This document shows, piece by piece, positions 8,604 to 16,479 of a stretch of DNA of 64,000 nt (positions are counted from its first letter, which is position 1; the number at the start of each line of letters is the position of its first letter). The translations under genes and the position numbers were made by a program. The notes beneath the pieces are model-generated. The model made no database searches. It saw only the letters and a list, made by a program, of their open reading frames with translations, and was not told the origin of the DNA. This DNA comes from Hyphomicrobiales bacterium (GTDB taxonomy: Bacteria; Pseudomonadota; Alphaproteobacteria; Rhizobiales; Beijerinckiaceae), in assembly GCA_930633495.1 (NCBI GenBank), contig CAKNFJ010000001.1, positions 2,875,001 to 2,939,000 of the forward strand, given 5' to 3'.

Positions 8604-9635
8604 TCAGCGGAAGGGCGGGGAGTAGATCAGGCCGCCCTTGTTCCAGAGCTGGTTCGGGCCGCGGGTGAGACCGAGAGGCGTCTTCTCGCCGAGATGGCGC
8701 TCGAAGAGCTCGCCGTAATTGCCGTGCTGCTTGATGGCGTTGTAGGCCCATTTGTTGTCGAGGTTCAGCATCTTGCCGAGATCACCATTGACGCCGAGCA
8801 GGCGCTGGATCTCGGGATCCTTGCTCTTGAGCTGCTCGTCGATATTGGCCTTGGTGATACCGTATTCCTCGGCCGCGATCAGGGCGTTGACCGTCCAGGA
8901 GACGATGTCGCGCCAGTTGCTGTCGTTCTGGCGGACGACGGGAGCGAGCGGCTCCTTCGAGATCGTCTCAGGCAGGATGACGTATTGCTTGGGATCGTTG
9001 GCGATGGCGCGCACCGAGGCGAGGTCCGAGCGGTCGGTGGTGATGACGTCGCAGCGACCGGAGAAGAAGGCGTTGCGCCACTCGTCGGGATTCTCGAAAA
9101 CGACCGCCTCGTACTTGATGTTGCGCGGCTTGAAGTAGTCCTCGAGGTTCTGCAGCGTGGTCGTGCCGGGCAGGATGCAGACCGCCGACTGCGACAGCTC
9201 GGCCGCGCTCTTCACGCCGAGCTTGGTCGACACCATCAGCCCTTGGCCGTCATAGAAGACGACCGGCGCGAAATCGAGCCCGAGTGAGGTGTCGCGCGAG
9301 AAGGTCATCGTCGTCTGACGCGAGAGCAGGTCGACCTCGCCGGACTGGAGGCCCTGGAAGCGCACATTGGTGTTGAGCGGAACGAAATCGACCTTGTCCG
9401 GCGCGCCGAAGACGGCGGAGGAGACGGCGCGGCAGACATCGCTGTCGAAGCCCTGGCGCACGCCCTTATCATCGGCATAGGAGAAGCCCGGAGCCGTCGG
9501 GGAGACGCCGCAGAGAACCTTGCCGCGCTTCCTCACGGCATCGAGCGTGGCTTGCGCCGAGGCCGGCGCGGCATAGACGGAAAAGGCCGCAGCGGCGAGG
9601 CCGAATGCGACCAATTTGCTGAACATCTTTGGCAT
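8604..9635 (-). CDS. aapJ: General L-amino acid ABC transporter substrate-binding protein AapJ
   Basis: The 343-residue periplasmic protein starts with a Sec signal peptide (MPKMFSKLVAFGLAAAAFSV, cut after ASAQA). AapJ hallmarks follow: VRKRGKVLCGVSPTAPGFSY, DSDVCRAVSSAVFG, SRQTTMTFSRDTSLG and the C-terminal NYGELFERHLG. It captures L-amino acids for AapQ-AapM. It is first in the operon and divergent from a histidine kinase gene, so the intergenic region at 9636-9793 must hold the aap promoter. Confidence 0.94.
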   Translation of the reverse strand: MPKMFSKLVAFGLAAAAFSVYAAPASAQATLDAVRKRGKVLCGVSPTAPGFSYADDKGVRQGFDSDVCRAVSSAVFGAPDKVDFVPLNTNVRFQGLQSGEVDLLSRQTTMTFSRDTSLGLDFAPVVFYDGQGLMVSTKLGVKSAAELSQSAVCILPGTTTLQNLEDYFKPRNIKYEAVVFENPDEWRNAFFSGRCDVITTDRSDLASVRAIANDPKQYVILPETISKEPLAPVVRQNDSNWRDIVSWTVNALIAAEEYGITKANIDEQLKSKDPEIQRLLGVNGDLGKMLNLDNKWAYNAIKQHGNYGELFERHLGEKTPLGLTRGPNQLWNKGGLIYSPPFR

Positions 9636-9793
9636 AGGCGTTCCCCCTTGTGCGCGCCTGTCGGCGGCGCGTCGGCGCAGAGCCTATTGAGCCCGGATCG
9701 CGGCGGCAAGAACCTTCGGCATTGCCGCCCGCATCGCGCCCGGTGACGACGACGGGCCGGCGCGGTAGGGTTGGCGCGAACCGGACCGCGCCC

Positions 9794-11347
9794 TTGAAGT
9801 CTCGACCCGTCACATTCCTGCTGCTGTGGATTCCGCTCGTGCTCGCCGGCCTCGGGCTGGGGGCCGTCGTCGAGACCATTCGTGCGCGGGACGCGCTTCA
9901 GCGCGACGGCACGACGCTCCACCGGGTGATTTCGCAGCGTGCCGAGCAGCATGACGCGCATTTGACCAGTCTCGCGGCCGTGCTGGCGAGCTCGACGGCC
10001 GAATCGGCCACCTTCCGCGCGGTGATCGAGGCGATGCAGCGCTTCTATCCGCGCATCGCGGCGGTCGAGCTGATCGGGCCGGACGGAGCCTCGGACAAGG
10101 CCGACGGGCTGGCCGCGGCGAGTCTCCGGGATTTCGAACCGGCAGCGCTCGGGGCCCGGATGCGGGAGCTTGCGCCGGGTCAGGCCAGCACGCTTCCCAG
10201 CCGGGCGGAAACCCCGTTCTATGCCCTGGTCAAGCGCGTGCCGGACGACGGGTCCGTCCCACGCGCGCTGGTTCTCGTCATCGATGCCACGCGCCTGGTG
10301 GAGCCGGAGAGCGGGTTGCCGGACGCGGCGGCTCTCGCTTTGCGCGATGCCTCCGGAACGCTGCTCGTCGTGCAGGGACAAGAGCAGCCGCCGGGATGGG
10401 CGATGCCGGAACTGTCCTTCGAGAGGGCGCTCGGCAGCCGCTCGCAGCCGCTCGTCCTGACATTGTCGCGGCGACCCGCCGTCTCGGAGATCCTGCCGCC
10501 GGCCCTGGTGGTCGGCTGGCCGCTGGCGTCCGGGCTTGCCGTGCTGCTGCTGCTCACGGTGCTGCGGGAGCGGCGGGCCAGCCAGAAGGCGCGCGAGGCG
10601 ATGCGCCTGCATCAGCAGGATGCCCGACTCGCCCATGCGATGCGGGTCAACACGGTCGGCGAGATGGCCTCCGGCATCGCCCATGAGATCACCCAGCCGC
10701 TGACCGCCATTCTGAGCCAGAGCCAGGCGGGCCTGCGCCTTGCGCGCTCGGGAGCGGCGACCCCGGAGGAGCTGACCGGCGTCCTCGAAGCCAATGTCCG
10801 GCACGCAAGGCGCGCCGGCGAGATTCTCGAGCGGCTGCGGGCTTATGTGACGCGCCGCGAGCCGCAACCACGGCCGAACGACCTCAACCGGATCGTCAGC
10901 AATGTCGTAGCCCTGACGCAGCGCGATCTGCAGGAACGCGGGATCGGGCTCCGGCTGGAACTCAGCCCGGTTCCGGTGCCGGCGCGAGTCGACCGGGTCG
11001 CGGTGGAACAGGTGGTTCACAACCTCGTCCGCAACGCGGCGGAGGCGATCGAGAGCGGGCCGGACGGCCGGCGCGAGATCACGCTCGCGACCCGCGCCAC
11101 TGGAGGCGAAGTCGAGATCGCCGTCAGCGACACGGGCCCGGGTATCGCGGAAGCGGATCTGGCGCGGTTGTTCGAGCCGTTCTTCACCACCAAGAGCGAA
11201 GGCATGGGCCTTGGCCTGCCGCTTTGCGAGCGTCTGGTCGAGTCGGCGGGAGGGCGCATCGCGGCGCAGAGCGAAGCGGGGCAGGGCGCGACCTTCACCG
11301 TCCGCTTTCCGGTTCGCGCCGGCGAGCAGGGGATCGCGGCCGAATGA
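9794..11347 (+). CDS. Membrane sensor histidine kinase
   Basis: The product is about 517 residues from a TTG at 9794 that directly precedes the first membrane helix; an in-frame GTG at 9743 is the alternative, and neither has a clear RBS. The order is: TM1 (about residues 6-28), a periplasmic sensor of about 205 residues, TM2 (about 238-257), a dimerisation/phosphoacceptor helix with GIAHEITQPL (His near 297), and a HATPase domain with NLVRNAAEAIE, DTGPGIAEADL and GLGLPLCERL. It autophosphorylates and passes the phosphate to the response regulator that overlaps its stop codon. It is divergent from aapJ, so control of amino-acid uptake is plausible but not shown. Confidence 0.88.
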   Translation: MKSRPVTFLLLWIPLVLAGLGLGAVVETIRARDALQRDGTTLHRVISQRAEQHDAHLTSLAAVLASSTAESATFRAVIEAMQRFYPRIAAVELIGPDGASDKADGLAAASLRDFEPAALGARMRELAPGQASTLPSRAETPFYALVKRVPDDGSVPRALVLVIDATRLVEPESGLPDAAALALRDASGTLLVVQGQEQPPGWAMPELSFERALGSRSQPLVLTLSRRPAVSEILPPALVVGWPLASGLAVLLLLTVLRERRASQKAREAMRLHQQDARLAHAMRVNTVGEMASGIAHEITQPLTAILSQSQAGLRLARSGAATPEELTGVLEANVRHARRAGEILERLRAYVTRREPQPRPNDLNRIVSNVVALTQRDLQERGIGLRLELSPVPVPARVDRVAVEQVVHNLVRNAAEAIESGPDGRREITLATRATGGEVEIAVSDTGPGIAEADLARLFEPFFTTKSEGMGLGLPLCERLVESAGGRIAAQSEAGQGATFTVRFPVRAGEQGIAAE

Positions 11348-11949
11348 AGCCTGCCGCCCGCTGCGTCTATCTGATCGACGACGACGTTGATGTGCGCGAT
11401 GCGCTCACGCTGCTGCTGCGCACCATGGGCTTCGCTGTGAAGCCTTTTGCCGGCGTCCAGGTGTTTCTGGATCGCCCCGAGCCGCGTCAGGATGGCTGTC
11501 TCGTCGCCGATATCCGCATGCCGGGAACCTCCGGCCTGCAACTGCTGGAACGCATGGCGGGCGAGGCGGAGCGGATGCCGACCGTGATCATCACCGGCCA
11601 TGGCGATGTCGCCGCCTGCCGGCGGGCCTTCAAGGCCGGGGCGGTCGACTTCCTGACCAAGCCGATCGACGAGCAGGTGTTGCTCGAAGCGATCGAGGCC
11701 GGCTTCGCCGCGCTTGACGCGCAGAGCCGGACGCAGGCCGCCCGCGCCGGACGCGATGCGCTTCTGGCGAAGCTGACCCAGCGCGAGCGGGAAATCCTCG
11801 ATCTCGTCGCCGAAGGGCTTTCGACCAAGGAGATCGCGCGGGCGCTCGACGTCTCGCCGCGTACCGTCGAGACCCATCGCGCCAACATCGCCGAGAAGCT
11901 CGGTGCGGGCTCCGTGGCGGAGATGGTCCGCTTCGCCCTCGACGGGTAA
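11344..11949 (+). CDS. FixJ/NarL-type two-component response regulator
   Basis: The 201-residue product has an N-terminal receiver domain (YLIDDDVDVRDA; phospho-acceptor Asp56 in VADIRMPG; Lys in FLTKPID) and a C-terminal LuxR-type HTH (LTQREREILDLVAEGLSTKE, residues about 140-200). Its ATG overlaps the kinase stop as ATGA, so the pair is co-translated. It is expected to bind DNA when phosphorylated. The target is unknown; the divergent aap operon is the nearest candidate. Confidence 0.92.
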   Translation: MKPAARCVYLIDDDVDVRDALTLLLRTMGFAVKPFAGVQVFLDRPEPRQDGCLVADIRMPGTSGLQLLERMAGEAERMPTVIITGHGDVAACRRAFKAGAVDFLTKPIDEQVLLEAIEAGFAALDAQSRTQAARAGRDALLAKLTQREREILDLVAEGLSTKEIARALDVSPRTVETHRANIAEKLGAGSVAEMVRFALDG

Positions 11950-12095
11950 GACCGTTCTGACCTCCGGCTGGCCCGTGTCGCCTCCGTAGGATTACGGAGA
12001 TGCCTCCGGCGCCGCACCGATCCATTTTTGCTCTGCGGTTCAGTAGCTTGGCCCTCGTCGAACTCAGGGCTCGCCTGCCCCGCATCGGAGAGATC

Positions 12096-12584
12096 ATGTC
12101 CAAGATCGTTTTTGCCGCCGCCGCGGCGCTCGCCCTTCTTCCGGCCGTCGCCGGCGCCCAGGTCCTGCAGGAGCGCAACATCCCGCTCGCCATCGCGCAG
12201 GAGATCGCCCAAGCGACTGTGGAGGCTTGCGCCGCCAAGAACTTCAACGTCACCGCGACGGTCGTCGATCGTGCCGGCGTTGTCCGCGCCGTGCTCCGCG
12301 CCGACAAGGCCGGCCCGCATACGGTCGCCGCCAGCCGTGACAAGGCCTTCACCTCGGCCTCGGCCCGCAACGCCACCAGCGCGATGGCCGAAGGCGTCGA
12401 GAAGAACCCGGCCGCGCGTAACATGGCCGCGATCGAGGGCTTCCTGCTGCTCGGCGGCGGCGTGCCGGTCAAGGTTGGCGACGAGGTGATCGGCGCGGTC
12501 GGCGTCGGCGGTGCCCCGGGCGGCCATCTCGACGAGGAATGCGCCAATGCCGGCATCGAGAAGGTGAAGGCCAAGCTCCGCTGA
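12096..12584 (+). CDS. Secreted HbpS/GlcG-family (DUF336) protein
   Basis: The product has 162 residues with a Sec signal peptide (MSKIVFAAAAALALLPAVAG, cut before QVLQE). A single heme-degrading/HbpS-like domain follows (IAQEIAQATVEACAAKNFNV, VVDRAGVVRAVLRAD, GVPVKVGDEVIGAVGVGGAP). The start at 12096 has GGAGAG at 12087-12092. Family members bind haem, cobalamin-like or small organic ligands in the periplasm, and some partner two-component systems (HbpS with SenSR). Adjacency to the kinase/regulator pair is therefore suggestive, though the gap is about 145 bp. The function here is not established. Confidence 0.8.
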   Translation: MSKIVFAAAAALALLPAVAGAQVLQERNIPLAIAQEIAQATVEACAAKNFNVTATVVDRAGVVRAVLRADKAGPHTVAASRDKAFTSASARNATSAMAEGVEKNPAARNMAAIEGFLLLGGGVPVKVGDEVIGAVGVGGAPGGHLDEECANAGIEKVKAKLR

Positions 12585-12587
12585 GCC

Positions 12588-12688
12588 TAAGGAATTCCGT
12601 GATTCTCTGAATCGCGGAATTCCTCTAAGGTTTTGTTTTATCGCATTTTCTTCACGCGAACCGGTATCCACTTCGCTCGAAAATGCTC
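12588..12688 (-). repeat. Dispersed palindromic repeat, type 1 (copy a) with terminator-like hairpin
   Basis: Read on the minus strand it starts GAGCATTTTCGAGCGAAGTG and continues with ACCGGTTCGCGTGAAGAAAA, matching the copies at 26955, 61191 and 63126. Its inner end holds a near-perfect 15-bp hairpin (GGAATTCCGTGATTC at 12591-12605 with 12609-12623), which may also terminate the upstream gene. Confidence 0.75.
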
Positions 12689-12762
12689 TAGCCTTTCATT
12701 CATCCTGCGGGGCAGGCGGCCGTTCGCGCGGCCGCCTGCCTCGCCATTTGGAGAGGATCGCC

Positions 12763-13452
12763 ATGTCGAGGATGTTGCTGGGCGTTTGCGCGCTCCTTGC
12801 CGCCATCTGGTCCGGTGCAGCGACGGCGCAGACGCCGCCGAGCGCTGCCGAGCTTGCCGCCTATCGCGGATTGCATGCGGCGGCAGCGGCAGGGGATGCT
12901 GCGACCATCCGACAGCTCGCCGCGAGCGGAGCAGACCTCGATGCCCGCGACGGCAATGGCCGCACGCCTCTGCATGTCGCTGCCTTTCAGGGCCGGGCGG
13001 AAACGGTGCGCATCCTCATCGCAGCCGGGGCGAAGCCCGGGTTGCTCGATGACCAGCGCTACGACGCCGTGACGATCGCCGCGGTGCGCGACGACGTGCC
13101 GGTGGTGAAGGCCCTGCTGTCGGCCGGTGCCTCGGCCAAGCTGATCACCAGCCGCTATGACGGCACGGCGCTGATCGCCGCGGCGCATCTCGGCCATGAC
13201 GGCGTCGTCCGGGAATTGATCGGGGCCGGGGCACCGCTCGACCATGTCAACAATCTCGGCTGGACCGCGTTGATGGAGTCGGTGGTGCTCGGCGATGGCG
13301 GGCCGCGCCATGTCGAGACGGCGCGCGCGCTGCTCGTTGCGGGGGCGGATCGCAACATCGCCGACAGGCAGGGCATCACGCCATTGCAGCATGCCAAGGC
13401 GCGCGGCTACCGCGCCATGGTCGAGTTGCTGGAGACCGCGTCCAAGCGGTAG
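12763..13452 (+). CDS. Secreted ankyrin-repeat protein
   Basis: The product has 229 residues. An N-terminal signal peptide (MSRMLLGVCALLAAIWSGAA, cut near ATAQT) is followed by about five ankyrin repeats, with clear units such as DGNGRTPLHVAAFQGRAETV and a last one at RQGITPLQHAKARGYRAM. The ATG at 12763 has GGAGAGG at 12750-12756. Periplasmic ankyrin proteins bind other proteins, and some support catalase or stress functions. Nothing nearby fixes the partner. The gene stands alone between a type 1 repeat and a GC-rich hairpin. Confidence 0.85.
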   Translation: MSRMLLGVCALLAAIWSGAATAQTPPSAAELAAYRGLHAAAAAGDAATIRQLAASGADLDARDGNGRTPLHVAAFQGRAETVRILIAAGAKPGLLDDQRYDAVTIAAVRDDVPVVKALLSAGASAKLITSRYDGTALIAAAHLGHDGVVRELIGAGAPLDHVNNLGWTALMESVVLGDGGPRHVETARALLVAGADRNIADRQGITPLQHAKARGYRAMVELLETASKR

Positions 13453-13466
13453 GGCGAGTCCCCCCC

Positions 13467-13489
13467 CTCCGGCAGGGTGACTGCCGGAG
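13467..13489 (+). terminator. Hairpin after the ankyrin gene
   Basis: A perfect 8-bp stem CTCCGGCA/TGCCGGAG with a 7-base loop lies 15 bp after the stop codon. There is no T tract, so termination strength is uncertain. Confidence 0.5.
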
Positions 13490-13603
13490 CGCCACGAAGG
13501 GAAGCCATCGCTCGCCCTGCTTGCCGTCCTTGCATGGGCCTGGAGTATCGGACTGAATCTCGTAGCCAGCCCGATACTCTTGGCTCCCATCGGGCAGGCG
13601 CAT

Positions 13604-13831
13604 TCATTGAGCCGCTGGCGCAACCGCTTCCGGGACCTCGTGGCCTTCGGCCTGATAGAGGTTGATCTTGTTGCGCAGCGTGCGGATCGCGATGCCGAGG
13701 AGATTGGCGGCCTGCGTCCGGTTTCCGCCCGTTTCCCGCAGGGTCGCCAGGATCAGGTCTCGCTCGACATCGGCGACAGGCAGGCCGACGAGTTGCTCGA
13801 CGGCCTCATGGTCGGGGTTGAGATCATACAT
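13604..13831 (-). CDS. Stand-alone Fis-type (FlbD C-terminus-like) DNA-binding protein
   Basis: The product has 75 residues from the ATG complementary to 13829-13831, which has AGAGAGGA just upstream. A longer in-frame ATG at 13888 lacks an RBS. The body is a single HTH_8 Fis domain (VERDLILATLRETGGNRTQA followed by LLGIAIRTLRNKINLY). This closely resembles the DNA-binding tail of sigma-54 activators such as FlbD, but no receiver or AAA+ domain is present. It could act as a small nucleoid-type regulator or modulate an FlbD/NtrC-class activator encoded elsewhere. No flagellar gene is in the window. Confidence 0.75.
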   Translation of the reverse strand: MYDLNPDHEAVEQLVGLPVADVERDLILATLRETGGNRTQAANLLGIAIRTLRNKINLYQAEGHEVPEAVAPAAQ

Positions 13832-14275
13832 GATCGCGGTCCTCTCTGAGCCCCCACGCCCGGATGGACAGCCATAATTGAAATCCATGATGGTTAATAA
13901 TTCGTAACCGGAGGCTATCTGGTTTGATGCGCGCCGAAAATGAGAGATTTGCTTAGCATTCGTGATTGTATTGGCGTCGCTTCGTTGTCGACGCGGTCAT
14001 ATTTATCTTTCAATACGATTCGTTTTGCCTTTTCGGGCGGCGGGTCGATCTGGGGCGTTCTGTTTTCGTGGAACGATTCCGTCGTTCCGGCGCTTCGCAG
14101 TTGCGGAGAAGTGGGCCGCATGAACAGGACGCCGATCCAGCTTTCGTCATGCCGGCCCTTGCGACGGGCGTCGACGTCCTGAACACGGCCTGGGGCCAGC
14201 GAAAACGCGAATGGTCGGGACAAGCCCGACCATGACCGAAACATTGCACTCATGGGCGAGGCCCGGAAGCGGCCC
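13832..14275. other. Gene-poor spacer between the Fis-type gene and minE
   Basis: About 440 bp hold no convincing gene. The left third is relatively AT-rich and should contain the promoter of the Fis-type gene. The right end carries a perfect 9-bp hairpin ATGGTCGGG (14211-14219)/CCCGACCAT (14225-14233), placed as a terminator or REP-like structure 3' of the min operon. Confidence 0.5.
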
Positions 14276-14539
14276 TCAGGCCGCCTTCTTGCCCGCGTCG
14301 AACGGAATCTCGATGTCGACCGCCAGGGTGGAAACCTTGGCGCCGCGCTCCATGCGGACGCTGACCTTCTCGTCGTCGACCTGCATGTGCTTCGAGATGG
14401 CGCGCAGGATTTCGTCGCGCAGCTTGGCAACGAGGTCGGAATCGCCGACCGCGGCGCGCTCATGGGCGAGGAGGACCTGCAGCCGCTCGCGTGCGGCGGG
14501 AGCCGACTGGGTGCGGGAGAAAAGACGAAGCAGGTTCAT
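14276..14539 (-). CDS. minE: Cell division topological specificity factor MinE
   Basis: The 87-residue length is typical of MinE. The N-terminal amphipathic/anti-MinCD segment (LLRLFSRTQSAPAARERLQV, then LLAHERAAV) is followed by the topological specificity domain (LVAKLRDEILRAISKHMQVD). MinE displaces MinC and stimulates MinD ATPase so that the inhibitor oscillates and the division site stays at mid-cell. Its ATG overlaps the minD stop by four bases. It is the last gene of the minCDE operon. Confidence 0.96.
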   Translation of the reverse strand: MNLLRLFSRTQSAPAARERLQVLLAHERAAVGDSDLVAKLRDEILRAISKHMQVDDEKVSVRMERGAKVSTLAVDIEIPFDAGKKAA

Positions 14540-15351
14540 GCCGCTTTCCTTCCGAAGAACTTGCCGAAGAAGCTGCGCTTCTCGCCGGGGACGGCGACCG
14601 GTAGGGTCTCGCCCCGGAGCCGGCGGGCCGCGTCGAAATAGGCGACGGCCGGGGCGCTGCGTTCATCGGTCAGCGTGACCGGCGAGCCGACATTGGAGGC
14701 GCGCAGCACGTCCATGCTTTCCGGCACGATGCCGAGCAGCGGGATCGACAGGATCTCGAGGACGTCGTCGACCTTGAGCATGTCGCCGCGCTCGGCGCGG
14801 GCGGGGTCGTAGCGGGTGAGCAGCAGGTGCTTCTCCATCCGCTCGCCATTCTCGGCCTTGAGCGTCTTGGAATCGAGCAAGCCGATGATGCGGTCGGAGT
14901 CGCGCACCGAGGACACTTCCGGATTGGTCACGACGATGGCCACGTCGGCATGGCGCATGGCGAGGGTGGCGCCGCGCTCGATGCCGGCCGGGCTGTCGCA
15001 GATGACCCAGTCGAAGGTCTGCTTGAGGGCTGCGATGACCTTCTCGACGCCTTCGGCGGTGAGATTGTCCTTGTCGCGGGTCTGCGAGGCCGGGAGCAGA
15101 TAGAGCGTCTCGAGCCGCTTGTCGCGGATCAGCGCCTGCGCCAGCTTGGCTTCGCCCTGGATGACGTTGACGAGGTCGTAGACCACCCGCCGCTCGGCGC
15201 CCATGACGAGATCGAGATTGCGCAGGCCGACGTCGAAATCGACGACCACGACCTTCTCGCCGTTGCGGGCGAGCGCGGCGCCCAGCGCCGCCGAGGAGGT
15301 CGTCTTGCCGACGCCGCCTTTGCCCGAAGTGACCACGATGACCTTGCCCAT
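14536..15351 (-). CDS. minD: Septum site-determining ATPase MinD
   Basis: The 271-residue ParA/MinD-family ATPase starts MGKVIVVTSGKGGVGKTTSS with the deviant Walker A at residues 10-17. DFDVGLRNLDLVMG, CDSPAGIERGA (Walker B-type) and the C-terminal amphipathic membrane-targeting tail (SFFGKFFGRKAA) are visible. The ATG at 15351 has GGAGG upstream. It binds the membrane in its ATP form, recruits MinC and is cycled by MinE. Confidence 0.97.
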   Translation of the reverse strand: MGKVIVVTSGKGGVGKTTSSAALGAALARNGEKVVVVDFDVGLRNLDLVMGAERRVVYDLVNVIQGEAKLAQALIRDKRLETLYLLPASQTRDKDNLTAEGVEKVIAALKQTFDWVICDSPAGIERGATLAMRHADVAIVVTNPEVSSVRDSDRIIGLLDSKTLKAENGERMEKHLLLTRYDPARAERGDMLKVDDVLEILSIPLLGIVPESMDVLRASNVGSPVTLTDERSAPAVAYFDAARRLRGETLPVAVPGEKRSFFGKFFGRKAA

Positions 15352-15385
15352 TGAGCCCTCCTGTTTGTGTGGACGCGCCGTCGGT

Positions 15386-16123
15386 TCAGGCGAGTGAGCC
15401 AACCTTGAATGTGTCGCCTTCGAGCCAGAGCTGGACGGCCTTGCCGCGCAGATCGGAGCCGAGGTCTTCCGCCGTCTTGTAGTAGCCGTCGATGGCGACA
15501 AGCTCCGCTTCGAGCTTCCTGCAGAAGATGCGAGCGGAGGCGTTGCCCATCGTGCCGGCCATGGCACGCCCTCTGAGCGTGCCGTAGACATGGATCGAAC
15601 CGCCGGCGACGACCTCGGCGCCCGAGGCGACCGAGCCGATGATCGTGACGTCGCCCTCGGTGAAGATCAGCGACTGCCCCGAACGGACGGGCTCCGTCAC
15701 CACGATCGACGGCGCGGTCCGGGGCGCCACGGGCAGCGGCGGCGGGGCCGTGCTCTCGGGCGCCCTGGCCTTGCCGCCCTCGTCCGGGGCGGGCTCCTCG
15801 AAATCCGCGGTCGGCCGTCCGTCTGCCATGGCCGGCGGCATGTCGGGGCCGAGCAGGGACGGGCGGGCGCCCTCGATGCCCATGATCCGGACGTTACGGG
15901 CTGCGAGCCTGTCGATGAGGTCGCGCAGTTGCGGCCGGTCGATGTCCAGTCCGTTGACGTCCAGAACCACCGGGCGGCGCATGAAGAAGCCGGTCGAGCG
16001 CGAGGCCAGATCGTCCAGCCGCACCAGCCAGTCCTCGAAGGGAAGCTCTGGTGTCAGGGCCATCGCAAGGAAGCTGCGCCCCTTGAGGCGAATAGGCCGG
16101 GGTTTGGTTAACACGTCGGTCAT
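15386..16123 (-). CDS. minC: Septum formation inhibitor MinC
   Basis: The 245-residue product has an N-terminal MinC_N domain (about residues 10-95, with RLKGRSFLAMALTPELPFED), a Pro/Ala-rich linker (about 95-140) and a C-terminal beta-helix domain (about 140-245) with the RSGQ motif and GSIHVYGTLRGRAMAG. It blocks FtsZ polymerisation at the poles when bound to MinD. It is first in the operon, and its promoter must lie in 16124-16479. Confidence 0.96.
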   Translation of the reverse strand: MTDVLTKPRPIRLKGRSFLAMALTPELPFEDWLVRLDDLASRSTGFFMRRPVVLDVNGLDIDRPQLRDLIDRLAARNVRIMGIEGARPSLLGPDMPPAMADGRPTADFEEPAPDEGGKARAPESTAPPPLPVAPRTAPSIVVTEPVRSGQSLIFTEGDVTIIGSVASGAEVVAGGSIHVYGTLRGRAMAGTMGNASARIFCRKLEAELVAIDGYYKTAEDLGSDLRGKAVQLWLEGDTFKVGSLA

Positions 16124-16479
16124 CTTGGTAAATTTTCAGTTGCCCCGATCTAGGCAGCGAATGGTTAACGAGATGTAAATGGAGGCGCCTAGGGAACCTG
16201 TTCACGCGGGTTTCACTGCGAGGAATTGAGAAATAGTGTAATATTATCAGTATTTTATATGGTTGATTGAAGATTAATGACTTGCTGTGGAGAGTCTTCC
16301 CGCCACGCTGGCGGCAGCCTGCCGACCGGCGTGCGGAACCGCCCGCTCATCCATCTGAAAGTACGGCCTTTCCGGCACTATCTGCGGTCCCGCCAGGCTT
16401 CCGCGCGGCCATTGCTGCAGCTCGTCGCGGATGATGTGCAGCCGAATCGGCCTTGTGGATCGACAGGCGTCCTGAAGCG
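16124..16479. other. Spacer upstream of minC, probable min promoter region
   Basis: This 356-bp stretch holds no gene I can support. A short AT-rich patch (about 16225-16280) and TTAAC-N6-TAAA at 16164-16177, a partial match to the CtrA half-site pattern, lie upstream of minC. The remainder up to the MocR gene shows no clear feature. Confidence 0.35.

Noticed and set aside
16164..16177. CtrA-like site upstream of minC
   Set aside because: TTAAC-N6-TAAA deviates in spacing and in the second half from TTAA-N7-TTAA, so it is not reported as a site.
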